Assembly: GCF_029846275.1 (NCBI RefSeq)
Contig: NZ_JARVWS010000002.1
Span: forward strand, 992,001 to 1,056,000
DNA length: 64,000 nt
Direction of reading: 5' to 3'
Origin: Nocardioides sp. CER19
Lineage (GTDB): Bacteria > Actinomycetota > Actinomycetes > Propionibacteriales > Nocardioidaceae
This document shows, in pieces, positions 54,197 to 62,491 of this stretch. Below the pieces are notes generated by a model that did not search any database, was not told the origin of the DNA, and was given only the letters and a program-made list of their open reading frames with translations. Numbering within the stretch: position 1 is the stretch's first letter; every line of letters starts with the position of its first letter. The position numbers and the translations under genes were made by a program.

Positions 54197-56607
54197 CCAC
54201 GAAGCTGATGGGCCAGAAGGTCCAGCGCACCGAGGACCAGCGCTTCCTCCGCGGTCAGGGCCGGTACGCCGACGACGTCGCCGTCTCGCCCGACACGCTG
54301 CACTGCGCGGTGCTGCGCAGCCCGCACGCCCACGCGCGGATCGTCGACATCGACGTCTCAGGGGTGCTCGACGTCGACGGCGTGCACGCGGTGTGGACCC
54401 ACGACGACCTCGAGGGGGCGATGGCCGAGCCGTTGCCGCTGCTCATCCCGCACCCCGCGCTCACCGAGGGGCGCACGCAGTACGCCCTCGCGAAGGACGA
54501 GGTCAACTACGTCGGCGAGGCGATCGCGTTCGTCGTCGCCGCCGACCGCTACCTGGCCGAGGACGCCGTCTCCCGCATCGAGGTGACCTACGACTTCCTG
54601 CCGCCGGTCGTCGGCATCGACGCGGCCCGGGCCGCGACGAACCTCGTCCACCCGGACGTGCCGGGCAACGTCGCCGCACGGATGGAGCAGAGCACCGGCG
54701 ACGTCGACGCGGCGATGCGGAAGGCGCCGCACACGCTGGCCCTCGACCTCACCGTCGAGCGGTCGGCCTGCACACCGCTCGAGGGCCGGGGCACGGTCGC
54801 GCGGTGGGACCCGGACACCAACCGGCTGCAGGTCTGGACGTCGACGCAGACGTCGACCGGCGTACGCGCCGTGGTCGCGGCCAAGCTCGGCCTCGACCTC
54901 GGACAGGTCGACGTGGTCACGCCGGACGTCGGCGGCGGCTTCGGCGTCAAGATCAACCACCCGTGGCCCGAGGAGCTGCTCGTGCCGCTGGCCGCGATGA
55001 CGCTCGGCCGGACGGTGAAGTTCACCGAGGACCGCCGCGAGCACTTCATCTCCAGCGCCCACGAGCGCGGCCAGGTGCAGCACATCGAGGTCGGCTTCGA
55101 CGACGACGGCCGGCTGCTCGCGCTCGACGTGCAGTTCTGGCACGACCACGGCGCCTACATCCCCTACGGGCTGATCGTCCCCATCATCACCTCCACCCAG
55201 CTCCTGGGTCCCTACAAGCCGCGCGCCTACCGGGTCGTCTTCGAGTCGCTCTACACCAACACGGTCATGGTCACGCCCTACCGCGGCGCCGGCCGTCCCC
55301 AGGGCTGCTACGCCATGGAGCGGACCATGGACGCGATCGCCGAGTTCCTCGGCCGCGACCGCACCGAGGTGCGCGCGGCCAATTTCATCCAGCCCGACGA
55401 GTTCCCCTACGACCAGGGGCTGATCTTCCAGGACGGCCGCGAGCTCGAGTACGACTCGGGCGACTACCCGGCCATGCTGGAGAAGGCCAAGGCGCTCATC
55501 GGCTGGGACGAGTTCCCGGCGTTCCGCGACGAGATGGCGGCCGAGGGCCGCCGGGTCGGGATCGGGCTGGCCTGCTACGTCGAGGGCACGGGTGTCGGTC
55601 CCTACGAGGGCGCCCACGTCCACATCGAGACGTCCGGCAAGGTCAAGGTCGCCACCGGCCTCACCACCCAGGGCCAGGGGCACCAGACCGTGTTCGCGCA
55701 GCTGGTGGCCGACACGCTCGGCTGCCGCTTCGAGGACGTGGAGGTGGTCACCGGCGACACCCGCCGGATGCCGTACGCCGTCGGCACCTTCGCCTCGCGC
55801 GCCGCCGTCATGTCCGGCTCGGCGATCCACCTGGCCGCGCTGCGAGCGCGCGAGAAGGTGCTGCGCATCGCCGCGGACGCGCTCGAGGCGGCCGAGGACG
55901 ACCTCGAGATCAACGACGGCGTCGTCTCGGTGAAGGGCGCCCCCCTCGACGGCGGCGCCGCCATCGACCTCGGCACGGTCGCGGTGCTGTCCAACCCGCT
56001 GCGCTACGCGTTCGACGAGAAGTCGCGGATCGCCACCCAGTTCTCCGTCGGCGACCCCGGCAAGCCGCCGGTCGCCGACGACGACGAGCCCGGCCTCGAG
56101 GGCAAGGACTTCTACTCGCCCGAGCGGGCCACGTTCGCGTCGGGCATGCACGCGGTGATCGTCGAGACCGATCCCGACACCGCCGAGATCACGATCCTCA
56201 AGTACGCCGTCGTCCACGACTGCGGGCGGCTCATCAACCCGATGATCGTCGAGGGGCAGATCCACGGCGGCGTGGCCCAGGGCATCGGGGGAGCGCTCTA
56301 CGAGCGGATGGCCTACGACGAGTCCGGCCAGCTGCTCAACGCGTCGTTCATGGACTTCCTCATGCCCTACGTCACCGAAATGCCCGACGGCATCGACATC
56401 GACCACCTCGAGACGCCCTCGCCCCTCAACCCGCTCGGCATCAAGGGCGCCGGCGAGGCCGGCGTCATCCCGTCGGCCGCCGTCTTCGCCTCCGCGATCT
56501 CCGACGCCGAGGGCTTCCCGATCACGGCGATGCCGATCTCACCCTCCGAACTGTTCGCCCTCCGCCGCTCGCTGGTCGAGCCCGTCGAGACCGAGGACCC
56601 CTCATGA
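54193..56607 (+). CDS. Mo-hydroxylase large (molybdopterin) subunit
   Basis: 804 residues, xanthine oxidase family. Aldehyde oxidase-like N-terminal domain (GQGRYADDV), MoCo domain with DVGGGFGVKINHPWPEE, active-site loop TPYRGAGRPQGCYAMER, GQGHQTVFAQLVADTL, and the C-terminal catalytic Glu in GIKGAGEAGVIPSAAV. True aerobic CO dehydrogenase has AYXCSFR at the loop; this has YRGAGR, so it is a form II-like hydroxylase of an organic substrate. ATG at 54193. Context suggests a nucleobase or related N-heterocycle, but the substrate is not proven. Confidence 0.92.
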   Translation: MTTKLMGQKVQRTEDQRFLRGQGRYADDVAVSPDTLHCAVLRSPHAHARIVDIDVSGVLDVDGVHAVWTHDDLEGAMAEPLPLLIPHPALTEGRTQYALAKDEVNYVGEAIAFVVAADRYLAEDAVSRIEVTYDFLPPVVGIDAARAATNLVHPDVPGNVAARMEQSTGDVDAAMRKAPHTLALDLTVERSACTPLEGRGTVARWDPDTNRLQVWTSTQTSTGVRAVVAAKLGLDLGQVDVVTPDVGGGFGVKINHPWPEELLVPLAAMTLGRTVKFTEDRREHFISSAHERGQVQHIEVGFDDDGRLLALDVQFWHDHGAYIPYGLIVPIITSTQLLGPYKPRAYRVVFESLYTNTVMVTPYRGAGRPQGCYAMERTMDAIAEFLGRDRTEVRAANFIQPDEFPYDQGLIFQDGRELEYDSGDYPAMLEKAKALIGWDEFPAFRDEMAAEGRRVGIGLACYVEGTGVGPYEGAHVHIETSGKVKVATGLTTQGQGHQTVFAQLVADTLGCRFEDVEVVTGDTRRMPYAVGTFASRAAVMSGSAIHLAALRAREKVLRIAADALEAAEDDLEINDGVVSVKGAPLDGGAAIDLGTVAVLSNPLRYAFDEKSRIATQFSVGDPGKPPVADDDEPGLEGKDFYSPERATFASGMHAVIVETDPDTAEITILKYAVVHDCGRLINPMIVEGQIHGGVAQGIGGALYERMAYDESGQLLNASFMDFLMPYVTEMPDGIDIDHLETPSPLNPLGIKGAGEAGVIPSAAVFASAISDAEGFPITAMPISPSELFALRRSLVEPVETEDPS

Positions 56608-57233
56608 AGATCTCCGGATCCGTCACCGTCCCGCACCCCGTCGACGCGGTCTGGGACGCGATCCTCGACCCCGCCGTCCTCGTCCGCACGATCCCGGGGT
56701 GCTCCCGCCTGGAGACCGTCGGGGAGAACTCCTACGCGATGACCGTCACCGCCGGCGTGGCCGCCATCAAGGGCGCCTACGACGGCACCGCCGTGCTCTC
56801 CGACCTCGAGCCCGGCAAGTCGCTGCTCATGCGCCTGACCGGTGCCGGTGCGCCGGGCACGATCGACGCGACCGTCGGCGTCACCTTCGCGGAGGCTGAC
56901 GGCGGGACCGAGGTCTCCTACGACGCCGACGCGATCGTCGGCGGCATGGTCGGCGGGGTCGGCCAGCGGATGCTCACGAGCGTCTCGAAGCGGATGGCGG
57001 GGGAGTTCTTCACACGGGTCGGAGACGCGATCGGTGGTCTCGAGACCGCCTCACCCAGCGACACCGCACCGAGCCCGGTCGAGCGTGCCGAGACCCGGCC
57101 GGCTCCCGGCACCGTCTTCACCGCGCCCGCCAGGCAGGGCGACCGCGACGAGTTCATGAAGGGCATCGCCGTGGGCGCGGGGCTGGTCCTCCTCGGCGTC
57201 GTCGCGGGCCGTCTGTTCGGCCGCGGCCGCTGA
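56604..57233 (+). CDS. CoxG-like SRPBCC protein with C-terminal membrane helix
   Basis: 209 residues. SRPBCC/CoxG domain (1-145: VTVPHPVDAVWDAILDPAVL, IPGCSRLETVGENSYAMTV, ATVGVTFAEADGGTEVSYDA), a linker of Ser/Pro/Arg, and a C-terminal helix (about 185-203, GIAVGAGLVLLGVVAGRLFG) that would anchor it. CoxG in CO oxidisers tethers the Mo enzyme to the membrane and aids electron transfer to quinone. Presence here implies the Mo hydroxylase works at the membrane, coupling to respiration rather than NAD. ATG overlaps the large-subunit stop. Confidence 0.88.
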   Translation: MKISGSVTVPHPVDAVWDAILDPAVLVRTIPGCSRLETVGENSYAMTVTAGVAAIKGAYDGTAVLSDLEPGKSLLMRLTGAGAPGTIDATVGVTFAEADGGTEVSYDADAIVGGMVGGVGQRMLTSVSKRMAGEFFTRVGDAIGGLETASPSDTAPSPVERAETRPAPGTVFTAPARQGDRDEFMKGIAVGAGLVLLGVVAGRLFGRGR

Positions 57234-57242
57234 CCCGTCTAT

Positions 57243-57270
57243 CCCCGTTGACCGGCCCGTCAGGCGGGGG
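57243..57270 (+). terminator. Possible weak terminator after CoxG-like gene
   Basis: CCCCGTTGAC, a short loop, then GTCAGGCGGGG form a bulged hairpin, followed by GTTGTCTG. Unclear; may end the Mo-hydroxylase operon before the VOC gene. Confidence 0.35.
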
Positions 57271-57311
57271 TTGTCTGTGAGGACGACCACCACCCCAGGA
57301 AGGAGAGACCA

Positions 57312-57689
57312 ATGGCAGGAAGAGTCGTCCACTTCGAGCTGCCCTACGAGGACGCCGACCGCGCCGGCAAGTTCTACGCCGACCTGTTCGGCTGGCAGGT
57401 GATGCCGATGCCCGAGATGGACTACAGCATGGTGATGACCGGTCCGAGCACGCAGGAGAGCGGGCCCAGCGAGCCGGGCTTCATCAACGGTGGGATGTTC
57501 AGTCGTAGCGAGCCGGGCCGCGGCGGCAACATCGTGATCGACGTCGACGACATCGACGCCACCCTCACCGCCGTGGAACAGGCGGGTGGCAAGACGGTCG
57601 TCGGCCGGCAGCCGGTCGGAGACATGGGCTTCACCGGCTACTTCACCGACTGCGAGGGCAACCTCGTCGGCCTGTGGCAGAACGCCTGA
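57312..57689 (+). CDS. VOC-superfamily (glyoxalase-like) protein
   Basis: 125 residues. Two beta-alpha-beta-beta-beta repeats of the VOC fold: GRVVHFELPYEDADRAGKFY, DLFGWQVMPM and the later GNIVIDVDDIDATLTAVEQA with FTDCEGNLVGLWQ, containing the usual candidate metal ligands (His7, Glu near the end). Family function diverse; the FGWQ type is common in actinobacteria as a stand-alone protein. ATG with AGGAAGGAGAG upstream. Its last 16 bp overlap the amidase, so they are coupled. Confidence 0.88.
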   Translation: MAGRVVHFELPYEDADRAGKFYADLFGWQVMPMPEMDYSMVMTGPSTQESGPSEPGFINGGMFSRSEPGRGGNIVIDVDDIDATLTAVEQAGGKTVVGRQPVGDMGFTGYFTDCEGNLVGLWQNA

Positions 57690-59077
57690 CCTTGGACACC
57701 TTCACCACCGCACGGGAGATGGCGGGCGCGATCCGCGCCCGCCGGATCTCCGCCCGCGAGCTGCTCGAGCTCCACCTGGACCGCATCGCCGAACGCAACC
57801 CCGAGCTCAACGCGATCGTCTCGCTCGACGTCGAGCGCGCCCGCGCAGGCGCGGCGGCCGCCGACCAGCACCTCGCGTCCGGGCACCCGGTCGGCGCGCT
57901 GCACGGGCTGCCGTTCGCGTTCAAGGACACCCACGCCGTCGCGGGCTGGCGGACGACGTACGGGTCGCCGCTGTTCCGCGACTTCGTCCCCGACGCGGAC
58001 GAGCTGATCGTCGAGCGGATCAGGCGGGCCGGCGTGGTGACGATCGGGCGGACCAACGTTCCGGAGTTCGCCGCGGGCTCCCACACCTTCAACACGATCT
58101 TCGGCACCACCCGCAACCCGGTCGACCCGAGCCGCTCTGCCGGCGGGTCCAGCGGGGGAGCGGCGGCGGCGCTCGGGGCGGGGATGGTGCCGCTCGCCGA
58201 GGGCTCCGACATGGGCGGGTCGCTGCGCAACCCCGCCTCCTTCTGCGGCGTCGTCGGGCTGCGACCGTCGCTCGGGCGGGTGCCCGAGTGGCCCAAGCCG
58301 AACCAGTGGGAGACCACGTCCGTCGGCGGCCCCATGGCGCGCAACGTCGGTGATCTGGCGCTGCTCCTGTCGGTGATCGCCGGCCCCGACCCGCGGTCGC
58401 CGCTCGCGCTCGGCGACCCGGGACATGTGTTCGCACCGCCGTTGGCGGGCTCGCTGCGCGGCCTGCGCGTCGCCTACTCGCTCGACCTGGGCGGCGGGTT
58501 CGAGGTGGACGCCGCGGTCGCCGACGTCGTCGAGCAGGCGGGCCGGCTCTTCGCCCGCTCGGGCGCGTCGGTCTTCTCGGCCTGGCCCGACCTCTCGCTC
58601 GCCGACGACACGTTCCGGACGCTCCGCGCGTGGCACTTCCAGGCGTCGTACGGCGCCCTGCTGGCCCGCCACCCGGATGCCTTCAAGCAGTCGCTGGCCG
58701 ACAACATCCGCGCCGGCGAGACGCTCACCGGCGCCGACGTCGCCCGCGCCTACGGACAGCGCACCCGGCTCGCAGAGACGATGCGCCTGTTCTTCCAGTC
58801 CTACGACGTCCTGGTCCTGCCGGTCTCGCAGGTGCCGCCCTTCCCGGCCGACCAGGAGTTCCCCACGGCGATCAACGGCCGCCCGATGGCCACCTACCTC
58901 GACTGGATGCGGTCGGCGTACTTCATCACGGTGACCGGATGCCCCGCCATCTCGGTGCCGGCCGGCACCACGCCCGACGGGCTGCCCGTCGGCGTCCAGA
59001 TCGTCGCGCCGCACGGTGCGGATCGGCGGCTGCTCGAGATCGCCGCAGCGTTCGAGGAGGCCCGCGCGACGGTCTAG
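57674..59077 (+). CDS. Amidase (amidase-signature family)
   Basis: 467 residues, amidase-signature fold. Ser-cisSer-Lys set: Lys84 (LPFAFKDTHAV), Ser159/160 in SRSAGGSSGGAAAAL, and the nucleophile Ser183 in SDMGGSLRNPASF. Hydrolyses amide or ureide bonds; the substrate is unknown, but the position after the Mo hydroxylase and before hyuAB suggests an intermediate of the same pathway. GTG at 57674 overlaps the VOC gene by 16 bp; TTG 57692 is an alternative. A 480-bp gap follows. Confidence 0.9.
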   Translation: MAERLTLDTFTTAREMAGAIRARRISARELLELHLDRIAERNPELNAIVSLDVERARAGAAAADQHLASGHPVGALHGLPFAFKDTHAVAGWRTTYGSPLFRDFVPDADELIVERIRRAGVVTIGRTNVPEFAAGSHTFNTIFGTTRNPVDPSRSAGGSSGGAAAALGAGMVPLAEGSDMGGSLRNPASFCGVVGLRPSLGRVPEWPKPNQWETTSVGGPMARNVGDLALLLSVIAGPDPRSPLALGDPGHVFAPPLAGSLRGLRVAYSLDLGGGFEVDAAVADVVEQAGRLFARSGASVFSAWPDLSLADDTFRTLRAWHFQASYGALLARHPDAFKQSLADNIRAGETLTGADVARAYGQRTRLAETMRLFFQSYDVLVLPVSQVPPFPADQEFPTAINGRPMATYLDWMRSAYFITVTGCPAISVPAGTTPDGLPVGVQIVAPHGADRRLLEIAAAFEEARATV

Positions 59078-59422
59078 ACCGGTTCTCCACAGCCCGGCGG
59101 GAAACCGGTGGAGATCCGGTGGAGAAGCAACGGGTGTGGTGGAAAACGGGCGCTCGGTTGTGCACGTCGCTGTGGAACCGAAGGAATGTCCGCAGACCTC
59201 TTGTGGCCCGGTTCACGGCAGGCGTAGAACTTCTCTCACGCCGACCGGGGCCGACGGGAGACCGGAGGAAACCAGGGAGGCGGGACAGCTCGGAGACGAG
59301 GGTCCGAACGCCGGAACCGCTACCGCAAGGCGACGGGGAGGGCGCAGCGTCTGGTGACGGAGACGCTGGGACCGGAGTCGACGAACTGCCGACCGAGAAG
59401 CGTCACCTGACTCGGTCGAACT

Positions 59423-59459
59423 GAAGGGCCCTTGTGACTCATACTCACGAGGGCCCTTC
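59423..59459. terminator. Terminator in the amidase-acyltransferase gap
   Basis: GAAGGGCCCT (59423-59432) and AGGGCCCTTC (59450-59459) are exact reverse complements, and the next seven bases pair with one mismatch, giving about 17 bp of stem. It stops transcripts of either strand. Confidence 0.8.
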
Positions 59460-59528
59460 ACCTATTTCAGCAGGCGCCGGTGGCCGGACCGTGAAGGCGC
59501 GCCCAACGGGTCCGCACAGGTTTCTCCG

Positions 59529-59538
59529 ACCGACCGGT
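59529..59538. promoter_or_regulatory. ACCGACCGGT site before the acyltransferase gene
   Basis: ACCGACCGGT, one base off the ACCGGCCGGT core at 23180-23199 and 38971-38982, 20 bp before the acyltransferase ATG. Position suits repression by a TetR-type regulator. Confidence 0.4.
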
Positions 59539-59557
59539 AACTGTCAGGATCGCGACC

Positions 59558-60226
59558 ATGTTCTACGACGTGGTCCACCGGGTCGTCCCGCCGCTGCTCA
59601 GGGCCGTGTGGCGCCCGGACGTGCAGGGCCTCGAGAACGTCCCCCGGACCGGCGGCGTCATCCTGGCCAGCAACCACCTCAGCTTCGTCGACTCGGTCGT
59701 CATCCCGTCGGTCGCACCGCGCAAGGTGGTCTTCCTCGCCAAGTCGGAGTACTTCACCGGCACTGGTGTCTCCGGTGCGATCCAGCGTGCCTGGTTCGAG
59801 GCGCTCGGCATGCTCCCGGTCGACCGCGCGGACACGAAGTCGGCCCTGGAGAGCCTCGACGTCGCACTCGAGGTCCTGCGCGGCGGCGACGCCTTCGGCA
59901 TCTACCCCGAGGGCACCCGCAGCCGCGACGGCCGGCTCTACCGGGGCCGCACCGGCGCCGCGCACCTGGCCCTCACGGCCGGCGTCCCGATCGTCCCTGT
60001 CGGCCTGCGCGGCACCGAGCGCATCCAGCCGATCGGCTCCAACATCCCGCGCCTGGTCAAGGTGCACGTCGAGTTCGGTACGCCGATCGACCCGCGGGGC
60101 CGCTACGACGGCATGCCTCTCGGCAAGGCCCGACGGCTGCTCACCGACGAGGTCATGCAGGCCATCCGGGCGCTCAGCGGCCAGGAGGAGGCAGGGGTCT
60201 ACAACGAGCGACCTGCCGACGCCTGA
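59558..60226 (+). CDS. Lysophospholipid acyltransferase (PlsC-like)
   Basis: 222 residues. HX4D motif NHLSFVD (ILASNHLSFVDSVVI), GTRS motif with FGIYPEGTRSRDG, and GVPIVPVGLRGTERIQPIGS: the acyltransferase signature set of 1-acyl-sn-glycerol-3-phosphate acyltransferases (phosphatidic acid synthesis). Little membrane sequence beyond the N-terminus. ATG start with an unremarkable ribosome site; it stands alone between terminators and hyuA, so it is probably unrelated to the catabolic genes around it. Confidence 0.9.
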   Translation: MFYDVVHRVVPPLLRAVWRPDVQGLENVPRTGGVILASNHLSFVDSVVIPSVAPRKVVFLAKSEYFTGTGVSGAIQRAWFEALGMLPVDRADTKSALESLDVALEVLRGGDAFGIYPEGTRSRDGRLYRGRTGAAHLALTAGVPIVPVGLRGTERIQPIGSNIPRLVKVHVEFGTPIDPRGRYDGMPLGKARRLLTDEVMQAIRALSGQEEAGVYNERPADA

Positions 60227-60232
60227 CGACAA

Positions 60233-60261
60233 CTGCCAACGAATCGGCGGTTCGTCGGCAG
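60233..60261. promoter_or_regulatory. Operator-like inverted repeat before hyuAB
   Basis: CTGCCAACGAA on the left and TTCGTCGGCAG on the right, one mismatch between arms, 29 bp overall, 46 bp before the hyuA start. Same length and CTGNCAACGA half-site as the repeat at 49977-50005 in front of pucR, so a shared regulator is likely. Confidence 0.6.
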
Positions 60262-60307
60262 ATCGTGCCGTCGCCTGCGGCCACGTGCCGACGGCAGGAT
60301 CGGCGGC

Positions 60308-62491
60308 ATGCGACCGCCCCGCAGCATCCGGATCGGCATCGACACCGGCGGCACCTTCACCGACGTCGTGGTGTTCGACGAGACGACCGGCGAGGTGGTC
60401 ACCACCAAGACGCCGAGCACCCCGCACGACCCGGCCGAGGGCTTTCTCGCCGGCGTGGAGAAGGGGCTCGCCCTCATCGGGCTGGGCGCATCCGACGGCC
60501 CCGCGATCGCCGCGATCTCGCACGGCACCACCGTCGCGACCAATCAGCTGCTCGAGGGGAAGGTCGATCGGCTCGGGTTCATCACCAACACCGGTTACGA
60601 GGCGATGCTCGAGATCGCCCGGCAGTCAGTGCCCGACGGCTACGGCAACTCCTACTTCTGGGTGAAACCGGACCGGATCGTGCCGCGGCACCTGGTCAAG
60701 GGCGTCGAGGGCCGGATGGACTTCGAGGGCAACGAGGTGCGGCCGTTCGACGAGGAGGGCGCCCGTGCGGTCGCCCGCTGGTTCCGCGCCCAGGGGATCG
60801 TCACGCTCGGTGTCAGCTTCCTGCACGCCTACGCCAACCCGGCCCACGAGGAGCGGATGCGGCAGGTCCTCGCCGATGAGCACCCCGACGCCGTCGTGAG
60901 CATCTCGAGCGAGGTGCTGCGCGAGTACCGCGAGTACGAGCGCTCCATGACCACCCTCGTCGACGCCGCCGTCAAGCCGCGGCTGCGCTCCTACGTCGGC
61001 AACATCCAGGCCCGTCTCGCCGGCTTCTCCTCGGCGATCGAGCCTGTCGAGATCCCGTTCTACGTCATGAAGTCCAACGGCGGCGTCCTGTCGGCCGACG
61101 AGGTCGTCCACCAGCCCATCACCACCGTGCTGTCCGGCCCGGCTGCCGGTGCGCTCGGCGCGGCGCTCATCGCCAAGGTCGCCGGCTTCGACCGCGTCCT
61201 CACCTCCGACGGCGGGGGTACGTCGACCGACGTCTCGGTCGTCATCGACGGTGAGCCGACGCTGACGACCGAGGGCTCGGTCGGGGCGTTCCCGTCCAAG
61301 ATCCCGATGATCGACGTCGTCACCGTCGGTGCCGGCGGCGGCTCGATCGCGTGGCTCTCGCCCGAGGGCAGCCTCAAGGTCGGCCCCCAGTCGGCCGGCG
61401 CCGCGCCCGGGCCGATCTGCTACGCCCAGGGCGGCGCCGACGTGACCGTCACCGACGCCCACGTCGTGCTCGGGCGGATCCCTCCGCACCTGCTGGGCGG
61501 CGAGATCCCGCTCGACGTCCCCGCTGCTCGGGCCGGCGTGGAGGCACTGGCCGGCAAGCTCGGCATGAGCGCCGAGGCGTGCGCCACCGGCGTCCTCGAG
61601 ATCTCCGCCTGGAACCAGGCCAACGCGCTGCGCCAGGTGACGGTCAAGCGCGGTCTCGACGTCCGCGACTTCACGCTGGTCACGTTCGGCGGCTCCGGGT
61701 CGCTGCTGCTGTGCCGGCTGATGGACGTGCTCGGCATCCCGACCGTGCTCGTCCCGCCCAACCCCGGCAACGTGAGCGCCTTCGGCCTGCTCACCGTGGA
61801 CGTGAAGAACGACTACGTGCAGACGCACGTCTCCCTTGCGTCGGCTCTCGACCCCGGCGCCGTCGGTCGGATCTACGACGACCTCACCGCCCGGGCGGCC
61901 GTCGCGCTGAGCGGCGAGGGCTTCGCGGCCGAGCAGCACCAGTTCGTGCGCACTGCCGACCTGCGCTACTTCGGCCAGGCCTTCGAGGTCCGGGTGCCGG
62001 TGCCGGACGGGCCGGTCACCCCCGAGACGCTCACGGTCGTGGCCGACCGCTTCCATGCGGAGCACCGGTCGACGTACGGCTATGACTTCAGCGCCGACCC
62101 CAGCCAGCAGGTCGAGTGGGTCAACCTCCGGGTCTCCGGCATCGGGCCGATCCAGCGGCCGGAGATCAGGCGCGCAGGTCTCGATACGCCTCCGCCGAGC
62201 GGCTCCAGCTACTCGACCAGCGGAGGGAGCGATCTCGATGGTCGAGTAGCGAGCGCCAGCGAGCGTATCGAGACCACCCGGCCCGTCTGCTTCGACGCCG
62301 CCGACGGGTACGTCGAGACGCCGGTCGTCTGGCGGCCCGACCTCGCTCCCGGCGTACGCGTCGACGGCCCGGTCATCGTGGAGGAGTTCGGCTCCACCGT
62401 GCCGATCCACCCGGGCTTCACGGCGACCGTGGACGCCTACCTCAACCTGATCGTCACCCGCGCACACGAGGAAGAGGCAGGTGGAGCATGA
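60308..62491 (+). CDS. hyuA: Hydantoinase/oxoprolinase subunit A, with embedded repeat
   Basis: 727 residues, hydantoinase A family: N-terminal GIDTGGTFTDVVVFDETTG (ATP-binding), GTTVATNQLLEG, VLSGPAAGALGAALIAKVAG, GGGTSTDVSVV and GGSGSLLLCRLMDVLGIP. Typical relatives are about 30 residues shorter. The extra stretch is 33 codons encoding RAGLDTPPPSGSSYSTSGGS and onward, from a nested palindrome at 62177-62275 inserted in frame in the C-terminal domain. With HyuB it would hydrolyse hydantoin-like or oxoproline-like rings with ATP. ATG at 60308; ATGA overlap with hyuB. Confidence 0.9.
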   Translation: MRPPRSIRIGIDTGGTFTDVVVFDETTGEVVTTKTPSTPHDPAEGFLAGVEKGLALIGLGASDGPAIAAISHGTTVATNQLLEGKVDRLGFITNTGYEAMLEIARQSVPDGYGNSYFWVKPDRIVPRHLVKGVEGRMDFEGNEVRPFDEEGARAVARWFRAQGIVTLGVSFLHAYANPAHEERMRQVLADEHPDAVVSISSEVLREYREYERSMTTLVDAAVKPRLRSYVGNIQARLAGFSSAIEPVEIPFYVMKSNGGVLSADEVVHQPITTVLSGPAAGALGAALIAKVAGFDRVLTSDGGGTSTDVSVVIDGEPTLTTEGSVGAFPSKIPMIDVVTVGAGGGSIAWLSPEGSLKVGPQSAGAAPGPICYAQGGADVTVTDAHVVLGRIPPHLLGGEIPLDVPAARAGVEALAGKLGMSAEACATGVLEISAWNQANALRQVTVKRGLDVRDFTLVTFGGSGSLLLCRLMDVLGIPTVLVPPNPGNVSAFGLLTVDVKNDYVQTHVSLASALDPGAVGRIYDDLTARAAVALSGEGFAAEQHQFVRTADLRYFGQAFEVRVPVPDGPVTPETLTVVADRFHAEHRSTYGYDFSADPSQQVEWVNLRVSGIGPIQRPEIRRAGLDTPPPSGSSYSTSGGSDLDGRVASASERIETTRPVCFDAADGYVETPVVWRPDLAPGVRVDGPVIVEEFGSTVPIHPGFTATVDAYLNLIVTRAHEEEAGGA
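62177..62275. repeat. 99-bp nested palindrome within hyuA
   Basis: Outer arms GGTCTCGATACGC (62177-62189) and its reverse complement (62263-62275); inner arms CTACTCGACCA (62209-62219) and its reverse complement (62239-62249). Exactly 33 codons, so the frame is kept. Same family as 12031-12125. Confidence 0.9.

Larger units (their letters stand above)
59078..59557. other. 480-bp gap with a doubtful small ORF and a terminator
   Basis: No confident gene. One candidate: GTG 59119 to TGA 59424 (101 residues), with GGAG five bases before the start and the stop directly at the terminator. It starts MEKQRVWWKTGARLCTSLW and is Arg-rich with rare codons (AGA, CTA, CTT, AAA, CAA), unlike its neighbours, so coding is unproven; a structured RNA is equally possible. 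An ACCGACCGGT-type site lies at 59529-59538, just before the acyltransferase gene. Confidence 0.4.

Noticed and set aside
52869..56607. Aerobic CO dehydrogenase (CoxMSL)
   Set aside because: The large subunit has YRGAGR and not the AYXCSFR active-site loop of form I CO dehydrogenases; the genes sit with a nucleobase permease.
59078..59460. RNase P RNA or tmRNA gene in the amidase-acyltransferase gap
   Set aside because: I found neither the GAGGAAAGTCC-type core of RNase P RNA nor a tRNA-like CCA end of tmRNA.
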